Assembly (NCBI GenBank): GCA_900540045.1
Contig: UQEF01000045.1
Location: 1-21,014 of the forward strand
Reading direction: 5' to 3'
Source: an uncultured Eubacteriales bacterium
GTDB taxonomy: Bacteria; Bacillota; Clostridia; Christensenellales; Aristaeellaceae
DNA: 21,014 nt
A program made the position numbers and the translations under genes. Shown piece after piece: positions 14,729-21,014 of this stretch (position 1 is the first letter of the stretch; each line of letters starts with the position of its first letter). The notes beneath the pieces were generated by a model. The model was given only the letters and a program-made list of their open reading frames with translations. It was not told the DNA's origin and did not search any database.

Positions 14729-15798
14729 AGCGCTTCATTCCACCCTTCGTCCAGGTCGCCCAGGAAATGGGCCAGCAGCCTGCCGCATTCGCGGATTACG
14801 TTCATATCCAGCAGTTCCACCGTGGTGTGCATGTATTTCAACGGCAGATCGATCAGCACGCACGGCACGCCCTCGCGCGCGATCTGAATATTGTCCAGAT
14901 CGGTGTAGGTAAAGCGCTCGGCATGCTCGGTGTTGAGCTTGATGCCATGGTCCTTGGCGGCCTTTTTGAGGCGCTCCAGCAGCTTGTACTGCACAAAGGG
15001 CCCGTAGGTCGCGGCGGGCGCGTCCAGCGGCACGGTGGTATCCGGCCGGCTCTGGGGAATGGTGGCGTGCGTTACGTCCAGCGCTACGGCCAAGTCCGGG
15101 TTAATGGCGTGGGCGGCCACGGATGCGCCCTTGGAGCCCACCTCCTCCTGGGAGGTGGCTACAAAGTAGATATCGCAGATATGGCTCATTTTTTGCAGCC
15201 GCTCGGCCGCCTCCAGAAGACAGGCCACACAGGCGCGGTCGTCCATGGTCTTGGCGGCGCAGCGATCGTTGAGCAGGGGCGTCGCCGGGCCGTGCAGGGT
15301 AATCAGGTCGCCTATGCGCACCTGCGCGCGCACCTTATCCACCGGCAGCCCCAGGTCCACGAACAGATCTTCCCGCTTGTAGTTGTGCTCGCGGTCGGCG
15401 GCGCTGAGCAGATGCGGCGGGGTGGACCCCACCACGCCCAGCAGCCTTGCCGTGCCGTTCCCTGCGCCCGTAGCGTGCACGGTAACGGTGGAGGCCGGCA
15501 AGATGCGCGGGTCCACGCCGCCCACCTGCCCCATGCGCAGCGAGCCGTCAGGGAGGATATCCGCCACCATGAGGGCGATTTCGTCCTGATGCGCCGCCAG
15601 CATCACCCGGGGCGCGGGCGATCCGTCCTTGGTGGGCGCGGTGGCCTTTTTCAGGGCAATCACGTTGTAGAGCTGATCGATGGTCACGCTGTCGCACAGC
15701 GCCTCAAAGCGCGCCTTCAGCCAGCCGGACACCTCCGCCTCGTGCCCGCTGGGGCCGTGCTGCACGGCCATACCTTGCAAATAGTTCAGAATGTCCAT
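14719..15798 (-). CDS. M42 family metallo-aminopeptidase (first gene of operon)
   Basis: First gene of the operon, 359 residues. Metal ligands are His70 and Asp72 in AAHQDEIALM (Gln where the others have Met), MDDRACVACLL, QEEVGSKGA, ALDVTHAT and a late His in PLKYMHTTVE. It is the most divergent of the three: the glycine-cysteine after QEEVG is Ser-Lys, and it has an extra stretch after the first lysine-rich segment (KKATAPTKDGSPAP). All ligand positions remain, so it should be active. A promoter lies about 40 bp upstream. Confidence 0.93.
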   Translation of the reverse strand: MDILNYLQGMAVQHGPSGHEAEVSGWLKARFEALCDSVTIDQLYNVIALKKATAPTKDGSPAPRVMLAAHQDEIALMVADILPDGSLRMGQVGGVDPRILPASTVTVHATGAGNGTARLLGVVGSTPPHLLSAADREHNYKREDLFVDLGLPVDKVRAQVRIGDLITLHGPATPLLNDRCAAKTMDDRACVACLLEAAERLQKMSHICDIYFVATSQEEVGSKGASVAAHAINPDLAVALDVTHATIPQSRPDTTVPLDAPAATYGPFVQYKLLERLKKAAKDHGIKLNTEHAERFTYTDLDNIQIAREGVPCVLIDLPLKYMHTTVELLDMNVIRECGRLLAHFLGDLDEGWNEALWS

Positions 15799-15837
15799 TG
15801 TTCTCTGCCTTTCCCTGTTGGTTGATTGGGCACTGCC

Positions 15838-15866
15838 ATTATAATGCTTTTATACATGAAAAGCAA
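15838..15866 (-). promoter_or_regulatory. Sigma-A promoter of the M42 peptidase operon
   Basis: On the - strand, TTGCTT (15861-15866) and a consensus TATAAT (15838-15843) are spaced by 17 bp, about 40 bp before the first M42 start codon. Confidence 0.8.
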
Positions 15867-15867
15867 T

Positions 15868-15906
15868 GCGCCCGGCCCCCTCGCTTTCGCGGGGGAAGCC
15901 GGGCGC
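15868..15906 (-). terminator. Terminator hairpin after the YlmC/YmxH gene
   Basis: A long GC-rich stem (outer arms GCGCCCGGC/GCCGGGCGC, inner arms of C and G runs) capped on the - strand by a GAAA tetraloop. It is followed on the - strand by ATTGCTTTTC, only moderately T-rich. It overlaps the start of the M42 promoter and separates ylmC transcription from the M42 operon. Confidence 0.6.
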
Positions 15907-15924
15907 ATGCGCACATCCGGGCGC

Positions 15925-16197
15925 CTATTCCCAGTGGGTTCCGTCCTGACGGCAGGCGCAGCTGCATTTGGTGGATACCAGAATCACGTCGTCCCCGATG
16001 CGCTGGATATCCTCCCAGGGAATGACCAGGCCGCATTTTTCGCCGCGCAGGGTTTGAAGGAAGGACGTTTCCGCCGGCACCACCAGGGCGGTCACGCGGC
16101 TGTCCGCCGTGCAAAACTCAATATCCATCACCCGGCCCAGACGCTTGCCGTCATGCACGTCGATCACCTCTTTGGTGCGAAGCTCTGCCAGCGTCAC
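15925..16197 (-). CDS. ylmC: PRC-barrel domain protein, YlmC/YmxH family
   Basis: A 90-residue PRC-barrel protein of the YlmC/YmxH family found in sporulating Firmicutes; exact function unknown. The start is GTG at 16197, supported by AAGGAGG 7 bases upstream; the longer upstream frame is not credible. Family features are LAELRTKEVIDVHDGKRLGRV at the start, a middle VTALVVPAE, and IPWEDIQRIGDDVILV near the end. The tail is odd: it continues past the usual end with KCSCACRQDG, three cysteines in five residues, which could bind a metal or form disulfides. Confidence 0.85.
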   Translation of the reverse strand: MTLAELRTKEVIDVHDGKRLGRVMDIEFCTADSRVTALVVPAETSFLQTLRGEKCGLVIPWEDIQRIGDDVILVSTKCSCACRQDGTHWE

Positions 16198-16332
16198 GTC
16201 CGTTCCTCCTTGTCGATTTTTTGCGGGGGAGTGGAACAAGGATATGCCGCCGAGTTGCGCCGCATGCCCGAAAGGGAGCGGCTCCCATCGCTTTCCATTC
16301 CGGCTCTCCCCCTTTCCCTCCCACGCGAAAAA

Positions 16333-16341
16333 TGGTACAAT
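16333..16341 (+). promoter_or_regulatory. Extended -10 promoter of walJ operon
   Basis: TGG directly followed by TACAAT, about 55 bp before the walJ start. The -35 position is poor. Inference from sequence match only. Confidence 0.5.
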
Positions 16342-16395
16342 AGGACCCGCGCGGGGCTTGCCCCGTCCCCACACCAAGCAAGGAGTCTTTCCGCT

Positions 16396-17193
16396 TTGAT
16401 TACATTCTGTACCTTATTCAGCGGTTCCAGCGGCAACGCCGTTTACTTTGCCACCGATCAGGGCGCGCTGCTGGTGGATTGCGGCATGAGCGGCCGCCAG
16501 GTGCTGGACGCGCTGTGCGCCGCGGGGCTGGACCCCGCAGGCCTCAAGGCGCTGCTCATCACCCACGAGCACAGCGATCACGTCAAGGGCGTGGGCGTGC
16601 TTTCCCGCCGGCTGGGCCTGCCCGTCTACGCCACCGAGGGTACCTGGCAGGGCATGGACAGCGCCGTGGGCGAGCTTGCGCCGCAGCACCGCATCGTCAT
16701 CCGCGCGGGCGAGAGCTTTTTCCTGAACGATCTGGAGATTGCCCCCTTTTCCATCCCGCATGATGCGGCCGACCCCGTGGGATACCGCATCTTTGCGCGC
16801 GACCACAGCGTGGCCGTGGCCACGGATCTGGGCTATTTTTCCCAGGACGTGCGCGACGCCATAACCGGCGCGGACCTGGTGCTGCTGGAAAGCAATCATG
16901 ACCCCGACCTGCTCCGGCAGAACCCGCATTATCCCCAGCGGCTCAAGACGCGCATTCTGGGCAAAAAAGGCCATCTGAGCAACCAGAGCGGCGCGCAGGC
17001 CGCTGTCTGTCTGGCGAAAAGCGGCACCCGCCACCTGCTGCTGGGCCACTTGAGCAGCGAGAACAACACCCCCGACCTGGCCTATCGCACCACGCACGCC
17101 GCCCTGACGGACGCGGGCGCACAGGTGGGGAGCGACGTGACGCTCCATGTGGCGGCGCGTTACCGCGCAAGCTATCTCTACACCATGGCATAG
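16396..17193 (+). CDS. walJ: WalJ/YycJ, metallo-beta-lactamase-fold hydrolase
   Basis: A cytosolic MBL-fold protein of the WalJ (YycJ/VicX) family, 265 residues, linked in Firmicutes to cell-wall homeostasis and DNA metabolism; its physiological substrate is not settled. The start is TTG at 16396, with AGGAG at 16381-16385. The N-terminal FCTLFSGSSGNAVYF is characteristic. The metal motif THEHSDH has His57, His59, Asp61 and His62. Further ligands appear as IPHDAADPVGY, ATDLGY and LLLGHLSSENN. It is the first gene of an operon ending in rlmH, the conserved arrangement of this family, though the WalRK genes themselves are not in view. Confidence 0.93.
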   Translation: MITFCTLFSGSSGNAVYFATDQGALLVDCGMSGRQVLDALCAAGLDPAGLKALLITHEHSDHVKGVGVLSRRLGLPVYATEGTWQGMDSAVGELAPQHRIVIRAGESFFLNDLEIAPFSIPHDAADPVGYRIFARDHSVAVATDLGYFSQDVRDAITGADLVLLESNHDPDLLRQNPHYPQRLKTRILGKKGHLSNQSGAQAAVCLAKSGTRHLLLGHLSSENNTPDLAYRTTHAALTDAGAQVGSDVTLHVAARYRASYLYTMA

Positions 17194-17206
17194 GAGGACG
17201 GGCGCG

Positions 17207-17479
17207 ATGCAGCTGAGGCTGATGGACGAAGTGATGGACCTGGGCCCACGCGGCGTGGCGCTTTTGTGCGCCGCGGAAGACGCGGGGGCGCTGCGATGCG
17301 GCATGCGCCTGATAGACGCGCGGGGGCGCGGGCATGTGGTTTCCGCCGTGACCATGCAGGACGGCCTGTGCATGCTCCACCTGCCGCAGGGTGAGGCCGC
17401 CTATTTTGAGCGGCTGTTCCGCGACGTACGGGTGGATGCGACGCTGTTCACCCTTGTGGAGGATGCGCCATGCCCGTAA
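17207..17479 (+). CDS. Conserved-looking small protein, unknown function
   Basis: A 90-residue protein that I do not recognise. The ATG at 17207 has GGAGG at 17193-17197. The frame is clearly used: it begins 13 bp after walJ and overlaps rlmH by 10 bases, so the three are translationally coupled. The sequence is Arg/Asp-rich with alternating short strands (GMRLIDARGRGHVVSAV, QDGLCMLHLP) and ends in YFERLFRDVRVDATLF. This pattern suggests a small beta-barrel or OB-like fold. No signal peptide or membrane helix is present. A role in rRNA or cell-wall processes is only guessed from its neighbours. Confidence 0.75.
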   Translation: MQLRLMDEVMDLGPRGVALLCAAEDAGALRCGMRLIDARGRGHVVSAVTMQDGLCMLHLPQGEAAYFERLFRDVRVDATLFTLVEDAPCP

Positions 17480-17949
17480 CCGTCGTCTGTGTGGGCAAGC
17501 TGCGCGAGCGCTTTTTTGCCGATGCGGCTGCCGAGTACCTCAAGCGTCTGCGCCGGCTGATGCCCGTAACCGTGATCGAGGTGCCCGATGAGCCCGAGCC
17601 CGCCCAGCCCGGCGACGCCCAAAACGAAGTGGTGCTGCGCCGCGAGGGCGAGCGCATCCTTGCGCGCCTGACGGACCGGGATCATGTCATCGCCCTGTGC
17701 GTGGACGCAAAGCAATATGAAAGCCCTGAGCTGGCCGCGCGGCTGGACGGCCTGTTCACCCAGGGCAAAAGCCATATCGCCTTTGTGATCGGGGGATCTT
17801 TGGGCCTGCACCCATCGGTGCTCAAACGCGCCGACGAGCGCATGAGCATGAGCCGCATGACCTTTCCCCACCAGCTGGCGCGGGTCATGCTGCTGGAGCA
17901 GCTCTTCCGCGCGGCCAAGATCAACGCCGGGGAGCGCTATCACAAGTAG
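17470..17949 (+). CDS. rlmH: RlmH, 23S rRNA pseudouridine-1915 N3-methyltransferase
   Basis: A SPOUT-family methyltransferase that methylates N3 of pseudouridine 1915 in helix 69 of 23S rRNA in the assembled ribosome. It has 159 residues, exactly the usual length. The N-terminal VVCVGKLRERF, the knotted SAM-binding FVIGGSLGL and the C-terminal SRMTFPHQLARVMLLEQLFR...YHK are all present. It overlaps the upstream 90-residue gene by 10 bases. E2 begins two bases after its stop codon. Confidence 0.97.
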   Translation: MPVTVVCVGKLRERFFADAAAEYLKRLRRLMPVTVIEVPDEPEPAQPGDAQNEVVLRREGERILARLTDRDHVIALCVDAKQYESPELAARLDGLFTQGKSHIAFVIGGSLGLHPSVLKRADERMSMSRMTFPHQLARVMLLEQLFRAAKINAGERYHK

Positions 17950-17950
17950 C

Positions 17951-18094
17951 AGGCTGTCAAAAACCCCTTTTTAAGAGATTTGGAGGGCCGCAGCCCTCCA
18001 AATGAAATCCGGATTCCCGGTGACTTTTCCAATCTCCGATTGGGAGAAGACATCCGCGTGCTCGTGCGAGGCCGGCCGCCGCAGGCGAGCTTTT
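17951..18094 (+). repeat. Structured intergenic repeat E2 (copy 2)
   Basis: Second copy of the structured repeat, between convergent rlmH and the ABC-2 permease gene. The 5' box begins at 17953. The CCGCAG-loop stem (17978-18003) is a perfect 10-bp helix, and the 3' box is at 18079-18094. A second imperfect stem (CTTTTCCAATC with GATTGGGAGAAG) lies between them. It is shorter than E1 in the middle part. Confidence 0.65.
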
Positions 18095-18113
18095 GCGCCG
18101 CGCTGACAATCGG

Positions 18114-18740
18114 CTACCTGTCCCGCATCGGCAGCCGCCGGGCCGCAATAATCCACGAGATCCCGTAGCACAGCGCGCTGAGGGCTGCGCCCAGGCCCAG
18201 CACGGTGCGCATGTGCAGCTTTACATCCATCACCTGCCGCAGCGCAAAAATGCCGCCTGCAAACAGGGCCGATACCAGGATATCGCACAGGATGATGCCG
18301 GCCAGGCTTTTTTCCGCCGTGAGCACAAACGTGCAGGGCAGGTTCACGCTGCCCGTCATCAGGCAGACGATGACGGCCGTGCTGGCGTACAGATAGAGCT
18401 CCTCCGGGTCGGGCGCGCGGCCCAGCACCGCCGCAATCCCTCCCACCGCAAGCCCCAGCGCCATGCCCAGCGCGCACAGGAGCAGGTAGAGCACATATTT
18501 TTCCGAAACCACCGTGCTCCGGGGCAGCGGCAGCACCGCCGAAAAGCGGTCCCACTGGGTGCTGCGGTCGCTTTGGACGGTCATCGCCCCCTGAAAGCTC
18601 ATCGTGGCGCCCGCCACGACGATCAGCACCCACGGCGAGGTCAGAAACGCAAGCCCCGCCCCCACCGCGACAAAGGTGAGCAGCAGAATCACTATCCCGT
18701 CCCGGATGAGATAATAGTCCTTGAGCAGCAAGCCCTTCAT
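18114..18740 (-). CDS. ABC-2 type transporter permease
   Basis: A 208-residue integral membrane subunit with about six hydrophobic helices, resembling small ABC-2 permeases paired with YtrB-type ATPases. The N-terminus MKGLLLKDYYLIRDG is the usual short cytoplasmic opening of this group. Its ATG overlaps the ATPase stop by 4 bases (ATGA), so the two are produced together. The cargo is unknown; related systems respond to cell-wall-active antibiotics or export small compounds. Confidence 0.85.
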   Translation of the reverse strand: MKGLLLKDYYLIRDGIVILLLTFVAVGAGLAFLTSPWVLIVVAGATMSFQGAMTVQSDRSTQWDRFSAVLPLPRSTVVSEKYVLYLLLCALGMALGLAVGGIAAVLGRAPDPEELYLYASTAVIVCLMTGSVNLPCTFVLTAEKSLAGIILCDILVSALFAGGIFALRQVMDVKLHMRTVLGLGAALSALCYGISWIIAARRLPMRDR

Positions 18741-19597
18741 GGCTTTTCCCCCCTGATGTGCATAAGCATGATTTCGTCGATGGTGGCGGGGTCAATCAGC
18801 GCGTCGGGGTATTTTTTGTGTGCCGCTTCCCGGTCATAAACCAGCGCCTCGTATTCGTAATCCTGCTGTCGCCAGGCCACGAGATCCGCCGGGTCCAGGG
18901 TGCGGAAGCGCTCGGCTCCGCAGCGCAGCATGCCCCATCGGTAGCGCAGCTCGTCCTTGGGCTTTTCAAACACGACCCGCCCCTGATTCAGAAAGACGAT
19001 GTAATCCGCCACCTTCTCCAGGTCGCTGGTGATGTGAGAGGAGATCAGCACGGCGTTTTGCTCGTCCTGCACGAAGTCCCACAGCAGGTCCAGAATATCG
19101 TCTCTCACCACCGGGTCCAGCCCGCTGGTAGGCTCGTCCAGCACCAGCAGCCGGGACCCGTGCGAAAGCGCCGTGACGATGGACAGCTTCGTGCGCGTGC
19201 CCTTGGACATCTCGCTCAGTTTCTGATCCGGCGGCACCCCCAGCCGCTCCAGCAGCGCGGCATACCCCGGTTCGTCCCAGGAGGGATAGATCCGACTGAG
19301 GACACGCCCCAGCTTCGCGGGCGAAAGCACGTCGGGAAAGTTGTTCCCGTCAAATACCACGCCCACCTGCCCGAGCGTTTCCGCGTCCAGCGTCTCTTTT
19401 CCCAGCACGCTTACCGCGCCCGCATCCCTTTTCACCAGGCCCAGGGCCGCGCTGATCAGCGTGCTCTTGCCCGCGCCGTTTTCGCCGATCAGCCCCACGA
19501 CCGTGCCGCGCGGTACGTTCAAGGATACGTCCTCCAGCCGAAAGCGGGGATATGCCTTGCAAAGCCCCCGCACCGTCAGTGCCATTTCCGTCATCAT
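18737..19597 (-). CDS. ABC transporter ATP-binding protein, YtrB type
   Basis: ATPase subunit of a drug- or peptide-type exporter, 286 residues. Walker A is GENGAGKST (residues 38-46), the signature is MSKGTRTK (130-137, the form usual for the YtrB/BcrA group) and Walker B is LLVLDEP (150-156). The D-loop is SGLDP and the switch His is 188 (SSH). The ribosome site AGGAGGG lies inside the end of the regulator gene. ATGs at 19597 and 19594 both overlap the regulator's TGA; the second has better spacing. It is regulator-coupled, so it is probably induced when the GntR protein is released. Confidence 0.92.
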   Translation of the reverse strand: MMTEMALTVRGLCKAYPRFRLEDVSLNVPRGTVVGLIGENGAGKSTLISAALGLVKRDAGAVSVLGKETLDAETLGQVGVVFDGNNFPDVLSPAKLGRVLSRIYPSWDEPGYAALLERLGVPPDQKLSEMSKGTRTKLSIVTALSHGSRLLVLDEPTSGLDPVVRDDILDLLWDFVQDEQNAVLISSHITSDLEKVADYIVFLNQGRVVFEKPKDELRYRWGMLRCGAERFRTLDPADLVAWRQQDYEYEALVYDREAAHKKYPDALIDPATIDEIMLMHIRGEKP

Positions 19598-19971
19598 GGT
19601 CCCTCCTGATAAAACAGTGTCAATAGCTCCACCAGCTTTTCAAGCGGTATGCCGCTCTGCCGGCCGATGCCGGCCGCCTCCTCCAGGTGCGCCTCGGCCC
19701 GGCGCTGCTGCTCCTCCTGATAAAAATCCCTGTTGCGGGCCGATACGAAGCTGCCCCGCCCCACCGTGGTTTCGATGAACCCATCGCGCTGCAGATCCTC
19801 ATACGCCTTTTGCACCGTGATGACGCTCACGTGCAGCGATTTTGCCAGCGCCCGCATGGAGGGGATGGGGTCTCCGGTGTTGAGCGTCCCCGACATGATC
19901 ATCGCTTTGATCTGCGAGGTAATCTGCTCGTAGATGGGCATGTTGGTGTTGCTGCTGATGATGATGTCCAC
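19594..19971 (-). CDS. GntR family transcriptional regulator, YtrA subfamily
   Basis: A 125-residue regulator, the typical short YtrA form with a winged helix and only a small C-terminal dimerisation part. The start is GTG at 19971, with AAAGGAGG 6 bases before; the open frame extends upstream past the promoter, so longer starts are excluded. The winged helix runs from MPIYEQI to about residue 78: SMRALAKSLHVSVITVQKAYEDLQRDG is the recognition helix and GRGSFVS the wing. It heads the operon for the ABC ATPase and permease and probably represses it through the inverted repeat at its own promoter. Confidence 0.9.
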   Translation of the reverse strand: MDIIISSNTNMPIYEQITSQIKAMIMSGTLNTGDPIPSMRALAKSLHVSVITVQKAYEDLQRDGFIETTVGRGSFVSARNRDFYQEEQQRRAEAHLEEAAGIGRQSGIPLEKLVELLTLFYQEGP

Positions 19972-19988
19972 GCCGCGCCTCCTTTGTT

Positions 19989-20021
19989 CTATAGTGTACT
20001 TATTGAACAAGTACACTATAG
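19989..20021. promoter_or_regulatory. Operator of the GntR/YtrA regulator
   Basis: A perfect inverted repeat of 13-bp arms (CTATAGTGTACTT and AAGTACACTATAG) separated by 7 bases. Its right arm contains the -10 box, and the predicted transcription start falls inside it. A dimeric GntR protein bound here would block RNA polymerase, matching autoregulation of YtrA-type operons. Confidence 0.85.
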
Positions 20022-20043
20022 CACATTCTTTTACCCCCGTCAA
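20015..20043 (-). promoter_or_regulatory. Sigma-A promoter of the regulator-ABC operon
   Basis: On the - strand, TTGACG (20038-20043) and TATAGT (20015-20020) with a 17-bp spacer. The -10 box is inside the inverted repeat operator. Confidence 0.85.
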
Positions 20044-20193
20044 CCCCCTGTTGAAAAAGCCGGAAGTATCCTCCCCGCATCGGCAGAGGATGGCCGCGAT
20101 TCCTGGAATAAAAGCGGAAGATTTCACAACGGATAGGGTCATTTGCATATCGGAAGTATTTTTATGCGCTGCGAAAAGTCATGGGCAGCTTGA

Positions 20194-20715
20194 CTTTCGG
20201 CGCTTTCCGACCATCTGATCGCCCAGCCCGAGGGTCTGGTATACTACATTTTCAGCTGCGAAGACCCCAACGAGGTGTACAGCCTGGGCAAGCAGACGCT
20301 CCAGTACTATCTGGACAACAATCTCTACGGCTACATGATTGACACCTCTCTGGAGGGTCTGGCCGAGCAGATGGGCGTGCCCGCCGATACGCTGGCAAAG
20401 ACGGTTGAGGCGTTCAACGCTCACACCAAGGCGGGCGACGTGGACGAGTTCGGGCGCACGAGCTGGGCCGAGACCATCGAAGGGCCCTACTATGTGGCTT
20501 ACCAGCGCAAGCCCGCCGCGCACCACACCATGGGCGGCGTGCGCATCGACACCGAGACCCACGCGCTGCGCGCCGACGGCTCCATCATTGAGGGCCTCTA
20601 CTGCGCCGGCGAAATCGTGGGCGGTATCCATGGCGGCAACCGCCTGGGCGGCAACGCGATCGTGGACTTCTGCGTGTTTGGCCGTCTGGCCGGCACCCAC
20701 GCCGCGACGGACTGA
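20194..20715 (+). pseudogene. 5'-truncated FAD-dependent fumarate-reductase-like flavoprotein
   Basis: The C-terminal end of a flavoprotein of the fumarate reductase/urocanate reductase type. Visible family features are TLAKTVEAFNAHTKAG, the FGR motif, AHHTMGGVRID, the late cofactor-binding segment GLYCAGEIVGG and HGGNRLGGNAIVDFCVFGR. The FAD-binding N-terminal domain is entirely absent. The frame is closed by TGA at 20191-20193, and family-like sequence begins right after it. There is no start codon with a ribosome site upstream. The fragment cannot fold as an enzyme. It is either a decayed gene left by deletion or an assembly junction. Its codon use resembles the host genome. Confidence 0.8.
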
Positions 20716-21014
20716 GCTTCGCCTGTGGCTCATTCCCCGGTTTCATGAAAAAATAAACGAAGGCCCTCCCGTGGTGTCGGCAGCCACGGAAGGGCCTTTG
20801 AAATCGTCTTTAAAGGGAAAGGCCCTGTTGCACAGCCTCCTGTGCCGAAGCAGGGATTGCGATCCCCGGGAGCAGCGGCCGCTGCGGCGCACCGCAGCGC
20901 CTTGCGGCTGGGCGCAGGCGGCAAAAGAAACCACCCTGACAGAAAAGGCGGAAGCCCGCTTCGTTCTCTTCCGCCGGCTGACCGGTGACATGCGAAAACG
21001 GGCGCGGCCAGATG
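20716..21014. other. Non-coding right edge
   Basis: Holds the hairpin at 20760-20798 and GC-rich palindromes such as CAGCGGCCGCTG (also present near 6922-6933). Small open frames here lack ribosome sites and recognisable products. No gene is seen before the window ends. Confidence 0.6.
20760..20798 (-). terminator. Terminator-like hairpin
   Basis: A 15-bp stem (20760-20774 with 20784-20798). Its one imperfect pair is U-G on the - strand but C-A on the + strand. The - strand continues TTCGTTTATTTTTT. It therefore points toward a - strand transcript arriving from the right of the window. It may also end the remnant transcript from the left. Confidence 0.65.

Noticed and set aside
12457..15825. 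Long + strand frames opposite the M42 operon
   Set aside because: The three M42 genes account for the - strand with catalytic residues; the opposite frames are codon shadows.
11276..18094. E1 and E2 as CRISPR or transposon ends
   Set aside because: There are only two copies 6.7 kb apart in direct orientation, without spacers, target site duplications or a transposase between them.
20743..20991. An 82-codon - strand frame at the right edge
   Set aside because: It crosses the terminator hairpin, is Arg/Ser-rich and lacks a ribosome site or recognisable domain.

Overview
The window is a GC-rich stretch of a chromosome from a spore-forming, low-complexity-envelope Firmicute, most likely a high-GC member of the Clostridia. 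The evidence is the pair spoIIGA-sigE (mother-cell sporulation control), murG, a YlmC/YmxH-type PRC-barrel protein, the walJ(yycJ)-rlmH neighbourhood, strong AGGAGG-type ribosome binding sites, and sigma-A promoters of TTGACA-17-TATAAT type. No rRNA, tRNA, CRISPR array, transposase or integrase was found. Genus or species cannot be named from the sequence alone.

Layout. 1-2438 (+): the 3' part of spoIIGA, complete sigE, then murG behind its own extended -10 promoter. 2462-3466 (+): an AT-rich gene for an exported SH3-domain protein whose base composition differs sharply from its surroundings. 3479-10099: two homologous carbohydrate ABC transporter cassettes in head-to-head orientation. The left cassette (- strand) and right cassette (+ strand) each encode a solute-binding protein, a MalF/UgpA-type permease and a MalG/UgpE-type permease in the same order. 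Neither has an ATPase, so both probably use a shared ATPase encoded elsewhere (MsmX/MsiK-type arrangement). They diverge from a 297-bp control region with a near-consensus promoter and a LacI-type palindrome. 10102-11112 (-): a YeiH/UPF0324 membrane protein that meets the right cassette with a 2-bp gap.

11113-11565 is non-coding and full of inverted repeats. It holds one copy of a structured repeat (called E1 here) bracketed by two exact 29-bp hairpin repeats. 11566-12453 (-): a secreted metallo-beta-lactamase-fold hydrolase. 12679-15798 (-): three consecutive M42 aminopeptidase genes under one good promoter. 15925-16197 (-): the YlmC/YmxH protein. 16396-17949 (+): walJ, an unrecognised 90-residue protein, and rlmH as a tight operon. 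17951-18094: the second structured repeat (E2). 18114-19971 (-): a GntR regulator - ABC ATPase - ABC-2 permease operon of YtrA/YtrB type, with a 13-bp inverted repeat operator lying on its promoter. 20194-20715 (+): a 5'-truncated flavoprotein remnant. 20716-21014: a terminator-like hairpin and GC-rich non-coding sequence.

The most novel observation is the E1/E2 repeat. Two copies share 5' and 3' boxes and a 10-bp stem with a CCGCAG loop. The stem differs between copies by two fully compensatory base-pair changes and two wobble-consistent changes. In both copies the non-Watson-Crick pairs are only tolerated in + strand RNA, so this looks like a structured RNA or transposable RNA-like element rather than chance similarity.
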